Shown here: piece by piece, positions 13,702 through 22,681 of the stretch
Layout of the letters: every line of letters begins with the position of its first letter
Numbering within the stretch: position 1 is the first letter of the stretch
Assembly (NCBI GenBank): GCA_963721115.1
Contig: CAVRIA010000008.1
Span: forward strand, 434,001 to 498,000
Direction of reading: 5' to 3'
DNA: 64,000 nucleotides
From: CAVRIA01 sp963721115
Lineage (GTDB): Bacteria > Desulfobacterota > Binatia > HRBIN30 > CADEER01
Program-made: the position numbers and the translations under genes
Notes under the pieces: generated by a model
Database searches by the model: none
Told to the model about the DNA's origin: nothing
What the model saw: only the letters and a program-made list of their open reading frames with translations

Positions 13702-15085
13702 CCCGGGCCGAGTCGCGGTCGGCGAGCTCGTTCCCGACCTCGCCGATGGCGACGTCGAGGGCCGAGACGATCTCGTCGATCTGCTTCGGCGTGACGATCA
13801 GCGGTGGGCAGACGGCGATCGTGTCGAGGCTGGCGCGCACGATCACGCCGCGCTCCAGGCAGGCGTTTCGGATCCGCGCCCCCGCCTTCAGCTCCGCCGC
13901 CAGCGGCTCCTTCGTCTCGCGGTCGCGCACCAGCTCGACCGCACCCATCAGGCCGATCGAACGCACCTCGCCGACGATGCGGTGCCGGCGCAGGCTGCCC
14001 AGCGCCCGGGCCAGATACGGGGCCAGCTTGCGCGCCCGGGCGATGAGCTTCTCGCGCTCGAGGATGTCGAGGTTGGCCAGCGCCGCGGCGCACACGACGG
14101 GATGACCGGCGTAGGTGAAGCCGTGGTGCAGGGCGAAGTCGGGGCCGGCGTCGACCAGCGTCTGGTAGATCGACTCGCGCAGGACCACGCCGCCGAGCGG
14201 CAGGTAGCCGCTGGTGACGCTCTTGGCGAAGACCAGCATGTCCGGCGCGACCTTCCATCGATCCATGCCGAAGCGGGTGCCGAGGCGGCCGAAGCCGGTG
14301 ATCACCTCGTCGGCCACCATCAGGATGTCGTGCCGATCGCAGATCTCGCGGATGCGCCGGAAGTAGCCGGGCGGCGGAATCACCACGCCGCCGACGCCCT
14401 GCACGGGCTCGGCGATGAAGGCGCCGATGGTGTCCGCGCCTTCGCGCTCGACGATGCGCTCGAGCTCGTCGGCGCAGGCGACGCCGCACTGCGGGTAGCG
14501 CAAGCCGAGATCGCAGCGGTAGCAGTACGGGCGCATCATGCGCACCACGCCCGGCATCAGCGGCTCGTAGTAGCGGTGGAAGTGCGGCAGCCCGGTGAGG
14601 CTGGCGGCGCCCGTCGTCGACCCGTGGTAGGCGCGGTCCAGAGCGACGAACTTGATCTTCTCCTCGCGCCCGCGCAGGCGCCAATAGAGGCGCACCAGGC
14701 GGATCACGGTCTCGTTGGCCTCCGAGCCGCCGGAGGTGAAGATCACGCGCGTCAGCCCCTTCGGCGCCATCCGCGCGATGCGCGCCGCCAGCTTCTGGGC
14801 CGGCTCGGAGGAGAAGCCGAGGAGAGTGGGCGCGAAGCTCAGCTGGCGGGTCTGGGCGGCGATGGCGCGCGCGATCTCCGGGCGGCCGTGTCCCACCGCG
14901 ACGTTCCACAGCGATGCCAGACCGTCGAGGTAGCGGCGCCCCTCGCTGTCCCAGACGTAGACCCCCTTGCCCTTCACGAGGGTCAGGGCGCCCTCGGCCT
15001 GGATGACGGCGGGCGAGGCGAAAGCGTGCACCAGGTGCATCGCGCCGGCGCGCCGCCGGCTTCGCGCGGTGGGGCGGCCCTTCAT
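13691..15085 (-). CDS. Class III pyridoxal-phosphate aminotransferase (omega-transaminase type)
   Basis: A 464-aa class III aminotransferase. The PLP motifs are clear: FTSGGSEANETVIRL (phosphate-binding GSE-N), ADEVITGFGRLG (Asp contacting the pyridine nitrogen) and FAKSVTSGYLPLG, whose Lys forms the Schiff base. Members transfer amino groups from omega-amino acids, diamines or S-adenosylmethionine to a keto acceptor. The exact donor cannot be assigned here, as no biotin or polyamine genes are adjacent. An unusual stretch PYCYRCDLGLRYPQCGVAC adds four cysteines near residue 185, as in some beta-alanine/taurine-pyruvate-type enzymes. The real start may be MHLVHAF, 15 codons in. Confidence 0.9.
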   Translation of the reverse strand: MKGRPTARSRRRAGAMHLVHAFASPAVIQAEGALTLVKGKGVYVWDSEGRRYLDGLASLWNVAVGHGRPEIARAIAAQTRQLSFAPTLLGFSSEPAQKLAARIARMAPKGLTRVIFTSGGSEANETVIRLVRLYWRLRGREEKIKFVALDRAYHGSTTGAASLTGLPHFHRYYEPLMPGVVRMMRPYCYRCDLGLRYPQCGVACADELERIVEREGADTIGAFIAEPVQGVGGVVIPPPGYFRRIREICDRHDILMVADEVITGFGRLGTRFGMDRWKVAPDMLVFAKSVTSGYLPLGGVVLRESIYQTLVDAGPDFALHHGFTYAGHPVVCAAALANLDILEREKLIARARKLAPYLARALGSLRRHRIVGEVRSIGLMGAVELVRDRETKEPLAAELKAGARIRNACLERGVIVRASLDTIAVCPPLIVTPKQIDEIVSALDVAIGEVGNELADRDSARVNR

Positions 15086-15091
15086 CTGGCC

Positions 15092-15238
15092 TCAGGAGGC
15101 CGGCGCCGGAGCCACCGGGGTGGGTGCGGGCGGCGCCGACCACTCGGCGAGGCGCGGGAACTCCGAGCGGCCGACCCAAAGGAGCAGGGTGAGCAGGGCG
15201 AGGAGGACGACGAGGTCGAGCAGGGAGAGATGTCGCAT
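15092..15238 (-). CDS. Small single-span membrane protein (48 aa)
   Basis: An open frame of 48 codons between the VWA gene and the aminotransferase gene. The N-terminus MRHLSLLDLVVLLALLTLLL is one hydrophobic helix, followed by VGRSEFPRLAEWSAPP and a Pro/Ala-rich tail. AGAGGA lies about 11 bases before the ATG, and the spacing to both neighbours is short (18 and 6 bases), consistent with an operon. I do not recognise it. The favourable position and ribosome binding site are the reasons to call it. Confidence 0.5.
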   Translation of the reverse strand: MRHLSLLDLVVLLALLTLLLWVGRSEFPRLAEWSAPPAPTPVAPAPAS

Positions 15239-15256
15239 CGGGGCGGTCCTCTTTTT

Positions 15257-16447
15257 CTAGCGGCGTGCCCCGACCAGGGCGTGAAGCGCCTCCGTCAGTC
15301 CGTCCACGCTGAGATGAAACATCGGGAAGAGCTTCTGCACGATGCGCCCGGTGTGCGAGCCGTCCCAGTAGGCGGGCCCGTCCGGGTTGATCCAGACGGA
15401 GCGGTCGAAATGGCCGGCGATGCGGTGCAGCCAGACGATGCCGGGCGTCGGAGAGGTGGTGCGCGGATCGATGCCGCCGTGCGGCTCGAGCAGCTCCGCG
15501 GGGTGCATCGCCGCGTCGCCGATGATGGCCACCTTCCAGCGGTCGTCGAGCTTGCGCAACACGTCGCCGGTCGGGACCGCGTCCTGGCGCGTCATCTGCC
15601 CGCGCGTATAGACGTGATCGTAGACGCAGTTGTGGAAGTAGTAGGAGCGAAACTCGCGCAGCCCGTGGTACTCGTGCAGGGCGGTGAGAAGCTGGCTGAC
15701 CGGCTCGAAGTACGGGTCCATGGTGCCGCCGACGTCCATGAGCAGCAGCAGGCGCACGTTGTTGCGCCGCGGCGGCCGGAAGACGAGCTCGATCTCGCCC
15801 GCGTTGCGGCAGGTCTCGTCGATCGTCTCGTCGAGGTCGAGCTCGGTGGCGGTACCGCTGCGCGTCAGCTGGCGCAGGCGGCGCAGCGAGACCTTGAGCT
15901 GGCGCACGTCGAGGGTGAGGTCGGTGCGGTAGTCCTTGAAGCGGCGCTCCTCGGCGACCTTCATCGCCGAGCGGCTGCGGCTCTGTCCGCCGACGCGGAT
16001 GCCGCTCGGATGCTGGCCGCCGTGCCCGAAGGGCGACTTGCCGCCGGTTCCCACCCAGCGATTGCCGCCATCGTGGCGCTCGTCCTGCTCGGCCAGGGTC
16101 TCCAGGAAGCGCCGCATCAGCTCGTCGGCGTTCAGGCGCTCGAGCTGAGCGAGCTCCTCGGGCGACAGATTGGGGAAGTTCTCGGGGTTGCGCAGCCACT
16201 CGAGCACCTGCTCGGTGACATCGTCGCCGAGAGCGCCCTCGACGCCCTTGAACACCTTGGCGAACACCCGGTCGTAGGCGTCGAAGTACGTCTCGCTCTT
16301 GATCAGGCAGGCGCGGCCGAGGTGGTAGAAGCGCAGCAGGCTGGATCCGTGCAGCCCCTCCTCGAGAGCGCGCAGAAAGGTCTGCCACTCCTGGATGGCG
16401 ATCGGCACGCCCTCGTCGCGAAGGCCGTAGAAGAGGTCGAGAAACAT
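15257..16447 (-). CDS. CoxE-like von Willebrand factor A (VWA) domain protein
   Basis: A 396-aa protein. The N-terminal helical part (MFLDLFYGLRDEGVPIAIQEW) is typical of VWA-containing CoxE-like proteins. The middle has a basic, Gly-rich linker. The VWA domain follows, with the metal-ion site written LLLMDVGGTMDPY (DxGxT in place of DxSxS) and the Asp in VAIIGDAAMHP. CoxE relatives act with MoxR-type AAA+ ATPases in maturing metalloenzymes. No MoxR ATPase is next to it, so the partner must be elsewhere. Degenerate octamer repeats lie just upstream of the start. Confidence 0.8.
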   Translation of the reverse strand: MFLDLFYGLRDEGVPIAIQEWQTFLRALEEGLHGSSLLRFYHLGRACLIKSETYFDAYDRVFAKVFKGVEGALGDDVTEQVLEWLRNPENFPNLSPEELAQLERLNADELMRRFLETLAEQDERHDGGNRWVGTGGKSPFGHGGQHPSGIRVGGQSRSRSAMKVAEERRFKDYRTDLTLDVRQLKVSLRRLRQLTRSGTATELDLDETIDETCRNAGEIELVFRPPRRNNVRLLLLMDVGGTMDPYFEPVSQLLTALHEYHGLREFRSYYFHNCVYDHVYTRGQMTRQDAVPTGDVLRKLDDRWKVAIIGDAAMHPAELLEPHGGIDPRTTSPTPGIVWLHRIAGHFDRSVWINPDGPAYWDGSHTGRIVQKLFPMFHLSVDGLTEALHALVGARR

Positions 16448-16511
16448 ACGGCAAGCCCGGCTGTTCGCCTACCATCTTTCTCGGGCGCCTCAAAGAGGCG
16501 GGGATTGGATT

Positions 16512-16609
16512 GGTTGTTGGGTTGTTGGGCGCGGCCGGGGTGTTGCCAACAACCAACAACCAGCAACCAACAACCTTCTTCCTCTGTTGTTGGGTTGTTG
16601 GTTGTTGGT
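16512..16609. repeat. GTTGTTGG octamer repeats with inverted arrangement
   Basis: Three blocks of the same 8-base word occur in alternating orientation: GGTTGTTGGGTTGTTGGGC, then CCAACAACCAACAACCAGC, then TTGTTGGGTTGTTGGTTG. Two overlapping hairpins could form. The block sits in the divergent gap between the VWA gene and the acyl reductase gene, where promoters should lie. Confidence 0.75.
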
Positions 16610-16642
16610 CTATTGAGGAAGCAGAGCGCTGCGGAGGTCGCG

Positions 16643-18659
16643 ATGCCAAAGAAACGACGAAAGGCGACGCCCCTGCCCGACGGGTACTTCGTCACCGGCG
16701 GAACGGGCTTCATCGGCCACCACCTGATCGCGCGTCTGCTCGAACGGCGCACCGGTACGATCTACCTCCTGGTCCGCGAGCAGTCGCTGCCGCGCCTGGA
16801 GGTGCGGCTGGCGCGCTGGAAAGCGGAGGCCGGTCGTATCGTGCCGGTGGTCGGCGACGTCACCATGCCGCGGCTCGGCTTGCGACCGCGCCAGCTCGCC
16901 GAGCTGCACGGGCACGTCGGCCACTTCTTCCACGTCGCCGGTCTCTACGACATGGCGGCGACCGAAGAGGCGCTCGATCTCGTCAACGTCGCGGGCACGA
17001 AGCACGCCGTCGCCGCCGCCGAGGGCATGGGGGCTCGCCACTTTCACCACGTGAGCTCGATCGCCGCCGCCGGGCGTTATCGCGGCGTCTTCCGCGAGGA
17101 CATGTTCGACGAGGCGACCGGGCTCGACGACCCCTACTTCCGCACCAAGCACGAATCGGAGCGCGTCGTCCGCACGCGTTGCTCGATTCCCTGGCGCATC
17201 TACCGGCCGTCACTGGTGGTGGGACACTCCGAGACCGGCGAGATGGACAAGGTCGACGGTCCCTACTACCTCTTTCCCATTCTCGAGCAGGTCGCCGCGG
17301 CGCTGCCGGCGGTCCTGTCGCTTCCCGGGATCGAGGGCGGGTTTCTGAACCTCGTGCCGGTCGACTTCGTCGCCGCTGCCATCGACCACATCGCGCATCT
17401 GAAAGGCCGCGACGGGCGGACGTTTCACCTCGTCGATCCGCAGCCCCGCACCTTCGGCGAGGCGCTCGATTGCTTCGCGGAGGCGGCGGGGGCTCCGCAC
17501 TTCTCGTTCCGCGTCAGCGGCATCGAGACGGCCCTGACGCCGCTGACGCGCCTGCTGGCGCGCAACTCGAACGGGCTGGCGGGCCGGCTGGTCGGGCAGG
17601 CCTTCGGCATTCCGCCGCGCGCCTTCGACTACATCGGCAACCAGACCGTTTTCGACTGCCAGCAGACGACCGCGGCGCTCGAAGGGTCGGGCATCGCCGT
17701 GCCCCGGCTCGAGTCGTACGCCCGCCACCTGTGGGTCTACTGGGACCACAACCTCAACACGAACACGTCGCACGCCCGAAGCCTCGACAAGGCGGTCGGC
17801 GGGAAGACGGTGCTGATCACCGGGGCGTCGTCGGGGATCGGGCGGGCGACGGCGCTCAAGCTCGGCGCCGCGGGCGCCCACGTGCTGCTGGTGGCGCGAA
17901 ACGCGGAGCAGCTCGAGGAGGTGCGCGGCCTCATCGAGCGCACCGGCGGCACGGCGACGGTCCTCGCCACCGACCTCACCGACGCGGAGAGCGTCGAGAA
18001 TCTCTGCCGTCGCGTGGCGCAGGAGGTCGGAGCCGTCGATGTACTGGTCAACAACGCCGGCCGTTCGATCCGCCGCTCGCTGCGGATCTCGGTGGATCGC
18101 TTTCACGATTTCGAGCGCACGATGGCGATCAATTACTTCGCCGCCGTGCGCCTGATCCTCGGGCTTCTCCCCGGCATGCGGCGGCGGCGCGACGGTCACA
18201 TCGTCAACGTGTCCTCGATCGGCGTGCAGACCGGGCCGGCCGCGCTTCGCGGCCTACGTCGCCTCGAAGGCGGCGCTCGACGGGTTCTCCAAGTGCGCCG
18301 CGCCCGAGCTGATCGGCGACGGAATCGACATCACGACCGTGTACATGCCGCTGGTCAAGACCGAGATGATCGCGCCGACCCGCCTCTACGACTCGTTCTC
18401 CGCGATCACGCCGGCGCAGGCGGCCGACCTGATCTGCTCGGCCATCGTGCGGCGACCGAAACGGGTGAGCACCGCTCTCGGTCTGATGGGAGAGATCAGT
18501 TCCAGCGTGGCGCCGCGCTTCTTCGACGTCGGGCTCTACCTCGCCTATCGGCTGTTCCCGGACTCGTCCGCCGCGCGCGGAGAAGTCCCCTACCACGACG
18601 AGCAGCCGAGCAGCCTGGGCAAGGCCTTCGCTCGGCTGCTGCCGGGCGTGCACTGGTAG
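16643..18659 (+). pseudogene. Two-domain SDR fatty acyl reductase, interrupted by one frameshift
   Basis: The product would be about 672 aa with two Rossmann domains. The first, an extended SDR, has TGGTGFIG near residue 18 and YFRTKHESE (YxxxK) near 170. The second, a classical SDR, has TGASSGIG near 393 and NNAGRS. After about 18240 the reading frame shifts: the continuation RFAAYVASKAALDGFSK with its YxxxK is in the +1 frame, so one extra base fits. This arrangement matches acyl-CoA reductases such as mycobacterial AcrA1 that make fatty aldehyde or alcohol. It lies 42 bases before a wax ester synthase gene, which supports a role in supplying fatty alcohol. The indel may be an assembly error. 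Confidence 0.8.
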
Positions 18660-18701
18660 CCGCGATCGCCGGTCCCCTCATGGACGCGGGAGGAAGATGA
18701 A

Positions 18702-20222
18702 ATGGCCTACTCGTTCTGCGAACCCCTGTCGGCGGTCGACGCCGCGTTCCTGGCGGTCGAGGACTCGAAGGCGCACATGCACATCGGCGCCGTCACGATC
18801 TTCGAGGCGGCCAAGCTGCAGCGGCCGGAGGGCGGTCTCGACATCGGCCGCATCCGCGCCTTCGTCGGCAGCCAGCTGCACCGCGTGCCGCGCTTCCGCC
18901 AGAAGCTGGCGTTCGTCCCCGTGTCCGGGCGGCCGGTGTGGATCGACGATCCGTCCTTCAACCTGACCTATCACGTCCGCCACACGGGCCTGCCGTTTCC
19001 GGGCGACGCCCAGAAGCTCAAGGACCTCACGGGGCGCATCATGTCGCAGGAGCTGGAGCGCGCCAAGCCGTTGTGGGAGCTGTGGTTCGTCGAGGGCCTG
19101 GAAGGCAATCGCTTCGCCATCATCTCCAAGATCCACCACGCGCTGGCCGACGGCATCTCGGGGCTCGATCTCATCGCCGCCGTCGTCGGGCCCAATCCCG
19201 ACTACCGGCCGAAGCCGTCGCCCGCGTGGATGCCCCGCCCCGCCCCGACGGGATCGGAGATGCTCTCCGGGGACGTCGCCCGGCGACTCTCCCTGCCGGC
19301 GCGCATCCTCGCCCGCCGCGGCGTGCCGGCGAGTGCGGCGCCGGTCCCGCGCGGGCTCGCCGACCTTCCCGAGACGTTGCGCAAGACCGCCCGCGCCGTC
19401 GCGTCCGCGATCGAGGCGCCGGCCCCGACCCCGCTGAACGTCGACATCGGCCCCTACCGCCGCTTCGACTGGACGCGCGTCGACCTCGCCACCGTCAAGT
19501 CGATCCGCTCCCACTTCGGCGGCAAGGTCAACGACGTCGTGCTCAACGCCGTCAGCGGCGCGGTACGCAACTTTCTGATCCGTCGCGGCGTACGGGTGAA
19601 CGACCTCGACTTCCGCGCCATGGTGCCGGTGAGCGTGCGCAGTGAAGACGAATACGGCAAGCTGGGCAACCGCATCACCCAGATGCTGACGCGGCTTCCG
19701 CTCGAAGAGTCCGATCCGGTCGCCCGCCTGCAGCGCGTGATCGAGATCACCGGCGAGCTCAAGAGCTCGGGCGAGGCGCAGGGCGGCGAGACGCTCGCCT
19801 CTCTGGCCGAGCTCCTCATCGCCCCTCTGGCCGCCACCCTGGCGCGCGTGGCGGCGCGCCGCAGCCTCGGCAACATGATCGTGACCAACGTGCCCGGCCC
19901 CCCGATGCCGAACTACATGCTGGGGGCGCTCAGCCGCGAAGCGTATCCGCTGGTGCCGCTCGGTCCGGTGCAGGCGCTGAACGTGGCGGTGCTGTCGTAC
20001 AACGGCGTGCTCCACTGGGGGTTCAACGCCGACTGGGACGCGGTGCCCGACCTGGCCGACTTCGTCGCGCTGGTGGACGGGGAGATCGAGGCGCTGCGCC
20101 GAGCGGCGGGCGCGCCCGCCGTGGAGGTGTCGGCGCCGCCGGCGGTGAAGGAGCCGCGCAGACCGAAGGCGTCGTCACATCGCAGGCCGAGGCGGGGACG
20201 CGAGTCGCGCGCCCGCGGCTGA
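18702..20222 (+). CDS. Wax ester synthase/diacylglycerol acyltransferase (WS/DGAT)
   Basis: A 506-aa bifunctional acyltransferase that joins an acyl-CoA to a fatty alcohol (wax ester) or a diacylglycerol (triacylglycerol). The catalytic HHxxxDG motif is HHALADG at residues 145-151. The N-terminal PLSAVDAAFLAVED and the late NVPGPPMPNY are the other family signatures. The C-terminus is an Ala/Pro/Arg-rich tail. GGAGGAAG precedes the ATG by a few bases. With the acyl reductase just upstream it forms a likely two-gene unit for storage lipid. The 3' end runs into a large repeat block. Confidence 0.92.
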   Translation: MAYSFCEPLSAVDAAFLAVEDSKAHMHIGAVTIFEAAKLQRPEGGLDIGRIRAFVGSQLHRVPRFRQKLAFVPVSGRPVWIDDPSFNLTYHVRHTGLPFPGDAQKLKDLTGRIMSQELERAKPLWELWFVEGLEGNRFAIISKIHHALADGISGLDLIAAVVGPNPDYRPKPSPAWMPRPAPTGSEMLSGDVARRLSLPARILARRGVPASAAPVPRGLADLPETLRKTARAVASAIEAPAPTPLNVDIGPYRRFDWTRVDLATVKSIRSHFGGKVNDVVLNAVSGAVRNFLIRRGVRVNDLDFRAMVPVSVRSEDEYGKLGNRITQMLTRLPLEESDPVARLQRVIEITGELKSSGEAQGGETLASLAELLIAPLAATLARVAARRSLGNMIVTNVPGPPMPNYMLGALSREAYPLVPLGPVQALNVAVLSYNGVLHWGFNADWDAVPDLADFVALVDGEIEALRRAAGAPAVEVSAPPAVKEPRRPKASSHRRPRRGRESRARG

Positions 20223-20239
20223 TCTCGATGCGCGGCCTG

Positions 20240-21530
20240 CGCGCCCTTCGTGAGAGCGGCCCCTCCGCCTCCCCTTTGATCACAAGGAACCGGTCTGTCT
20301 TGTGCGGGGCTTGCGCCCCTGCGGCCCCACCGGGGAGGGAACCGCTCAGACGCCGCGGTTCCCTCCCCGCGCCCCTCTCTCCGGTGGCTCCGCTCCGAGG
20401 CGAATCTGCTTCCCCTTTGAGCACCGGAGCTGGCGGTCGGCGCGCGTAACGGGATCCACCTCACTGCCTGAATCTACGCGCCACTGACGGGAACCGACTC
20501 CCTCGGTCTCGCGCACGGCTTCACGACCGCGCCACTCTCTGCCGATCTCGCTCTCCCGCCTCTTCGAAAGGTCGAGGCCTTGGAGTTTTGATTTCCTTTC
20601 CGAACCCAACAGCCAACAGCCTAACAACATAACAACCTGCCCTTTCCCGCCTCTTCGAAAGGTCGAGGCCTTGGAGTTTTGATTTCTTCTTTCGCTTCGC
20701 GATGAACGCTTCGCTTGCAGTGCGCGGCACGATCGATCGAGGTGCTTCGACCGCCTGCCTCGTTCCGAGCACAACGCTCTCTTCGAACGCGCGCGTGGAC
20801 ACGGTTCGGGCAGAGCCGCGCAAGAAGGGTGGTGGTCGATCGGGTGGCTCACTGGGACTCGCGCTACCTGGCCGCGGGGCGACCACTACACCCTATTTGC
20901 CCGCGCAGCGTTCAAGGGAAGTGGGAGCTCGAGGGCGACAACCGTAGGTTTCGCCCTCGAGGGGCGCGGGGGCGGCAGCCCCGCACCGACAACGGGGGTC
21001 CACCCGAGGGGCGGCGGGGTCTTTCCGCGGGAGTCCGGGTTATTGGGCTGTTCAAACCGGGTTCACCAGCGCGCCACTCGGCGGCGCCTTCCCTGCTGGG
21101 CCTCTTCGAAGTCCGCCCGCGGTCCCCGCGGCCGCCGGCAGCTGATTGTGGTGCGGGCGTCCCGCCTGCACGGGGCTGGGTTGGAGGGGGAGAGAGCGGT
21201 CCGATGGACCGCTATCAGACACCGCGGTTCCCTCCCCGCGCCCCTCTCTCCGGTGGCTCCGCTCCGAGGCGAATGTGCTTCCCCTTTGAGCACCGGAGTT
21301 GGCGGTCGGCGCGCGTAACGGGATACGCGCCACTGCCTGAATCTACGCGCCACCGACGGGAATCGACTCCCTCGGTCTCGCGCACGGCTTCACCACCGCG
21401 CCACTCTCTGCCGATCTCGCCCTCCCGCCTCTTCGAAAGGTCGAGGCCTTGGCGTTTTGATTTTGATTCCCTTTCAGACCCAACAGCCTAACAGCTCAAC
21501 AACGCAACAACCTGCCCTTTCGCCCTTTCC
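20240..21530. repeat. Long hairpin-rich repeat, locus 1
   Basis: About 1.3 kb between two convergent genes, without a credible gene. It contains one full copy of a roughly 700-base unit, then a partial second. Landmarks are a hairpin with 14-base perfect arms GGGGAGGGAACCGC/GCGGTTCCCTCCCC (20332-20368) and a second hairpin CTCGAGGGCGA/TCGCCCTCGAG (20928-20961). Blocks such as CCTCTTCGAAAGGTCGAGGC and ACTACACCCTATTTGCCCGC recur. The same landmarks recur at the other repeat loci. GTTGTTGG-type octamers are embedded at about 20600-20640 and 21480-21515. Confidence 0.85.
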
Positions 21531-21538
21531 AGACGCCC

Positions 21539-22681
21539 CTATCCCAGGCGCGGCTTCATGCGCCAGCGGATGGCCGCGAGGACGACGGCGAACATGCCCG
21601 CCAGCACCAGGACCGGGAGCGCCGACTCACCCAGGCTGGCGCCGCGCTCGATCACACGCCGCAGCGCGATCTGATACCAGCGCAGCGGGAAGAAGCCGCC
21701 GATCTCGCGCACGCCGTGCGGCATGAACTGATACGGGAACATGACGCCCGACAGGACGAACGACGGCAGGATGAAGAACACGGAGATGAACACCGCCTGT
21801 GCCGAGGTCCGCGCCAGTGCCGACACGAAGACGCCAATGCCCAGCGACGCCAACACGAAGGGCAGCGTGATGATCAGCAGAGTCGCCCAGCCGCCGCGCG
21901 GCCAGATGCCGAAGACCAGCCCCGGCATGATCACCGCGAAGAGCATCACGGCGTAGCTGACGCCGACGTAGGGCACGAGCTTGCCGAGGACGATCTCCAC
22001 CGGACGCGTCGGCAGGGCCAGCACCTGCTCGTAGGCGCCGCTCTCGCGCTCCGCGACCAGCGCGAGCGCGGTGCCCGACAGACACAGGTTGGTGAGCAGC
22101 ATGCCGGCGAGCGCGGCGAGAAAGAAGTTGCGGTCCGCCAGCGTCGGGTTGAACCAGAAACGCTGTCGCACGTCGAGCGGTCCCTGCGCGCGCACCGGGT
22201 GCGGCGGCTGAGCGGCGGGCTCGCGGCGCGGCTCGAAGGAGGCGCCGACCTGGCCGATGTAGGCGCCGACGCGCGCGGCGGAGAGCGGGTCGCTGCCGTC
22301 GAGCAGCAGCTGCACGCGCGGCCGTCCGCGCTCGGCGTCGCGCCGGAAGTCCTGCGGGACGACCAGGAAGGCGAGGATGTCCTCGCGCCGCAGCATCGAG
22401 TTGCCCTCGTCGTAGCTCGACACGCGCTTCGGGGGCAGGAAGTAGCCGGTGGCCTGAACGCTCTCCACGAAGCGGCGCGACATCGACGTCCGGCTCTGGT
22501 CGAGCACCGCCCACGGCACGTTGGCGGGCTTGTTGGAGAGCGCGAAGCCGAAGAGGAGGAACATCATCACCGGCTGCGCGACGACGGCGGCGATCAGAGC
22601 GCGATCGTGCCGAAACACGGTCGTCTCCTTGTACGCCACGGCCGCGACGTTGGACCAGAAGCGGCGTCCGGCGCGCTTCAT
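21539..22681 (-). CDS. ABC-2 type transporter permease (YbhR/YbhS-like), second subunit
   Basis: A 380-aa permease. One membrane helix near the N-terminus (residues 28-48, LIAAVVAQPVMMFLLFGFALS) precedes a large extracytoplasmic domain (about 55-200). Five more helices follow in the C-terminal half, including the ABC-2 signature region LADRNFFLAALAGMLLTNLCLSGTALALVAERESGAYEQVLALPTRP. This is the fold of YbhR/YbhS/YhhJ-type drug exporter permeases. The ATG overlaps the stop of the preceding permease gene (ATGA at 22681-22678). It is the last gene of the seven-gene efflux operon. Confidence 0.9.
   Translation of the reverse strand: MKRAGRRFWSNVAAVAYKETTVFRHDRALIAAVVAQPVMMFLLFGFALSNKPANVPWAVLDQSRTSMSRRFVESVQATGYFLPPKRVSSYDEGNSMLRREDILAFLVVPQDFRRDAERGRPRVQLLLDGSDPLSAARVGAYIGQVGASFEPRREPAAQPPHPVRAQGPLDVRQRFWFNPTLADRNFFLAALAGMLLTNLCLSGTALALVAERESGAYEQVLALPTRPVEIVLGKLVPYVGVSYAVMLFAVIMPGLVFGIWPRGGWATLLIITLPFVLASLGIGVFVSALARTSAQAVFISVFFILPSFVLSGVMFPYQFMPHGVREIGGFFPLRWYQIALRRVIERGASLGESALPVLVLAGMFAVVLAAIRWRMKPRLG

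Noticed and set aside
13566..18700. Very long open frames (1027 aa on the minus strand, 1680 aa on the plus strand)
   Set aside because: They are mostly antisense or out-of-frame to the aminotransferase, VWA and acyl reductase genes and have Arg/Ala/His-rich, motif-free translations typical of high-GC shadow frames. Only the reductase part after 16643 is real.
20702..20947. Recurring short ORFs inside the long repeats (for example about 80 aa at 20702, 50996 and 63314)
   Set aside because: Similar peptides recur because the DNA repeats. Several overlapping frames are open in each copy and none has a start context, domain or consistent length.
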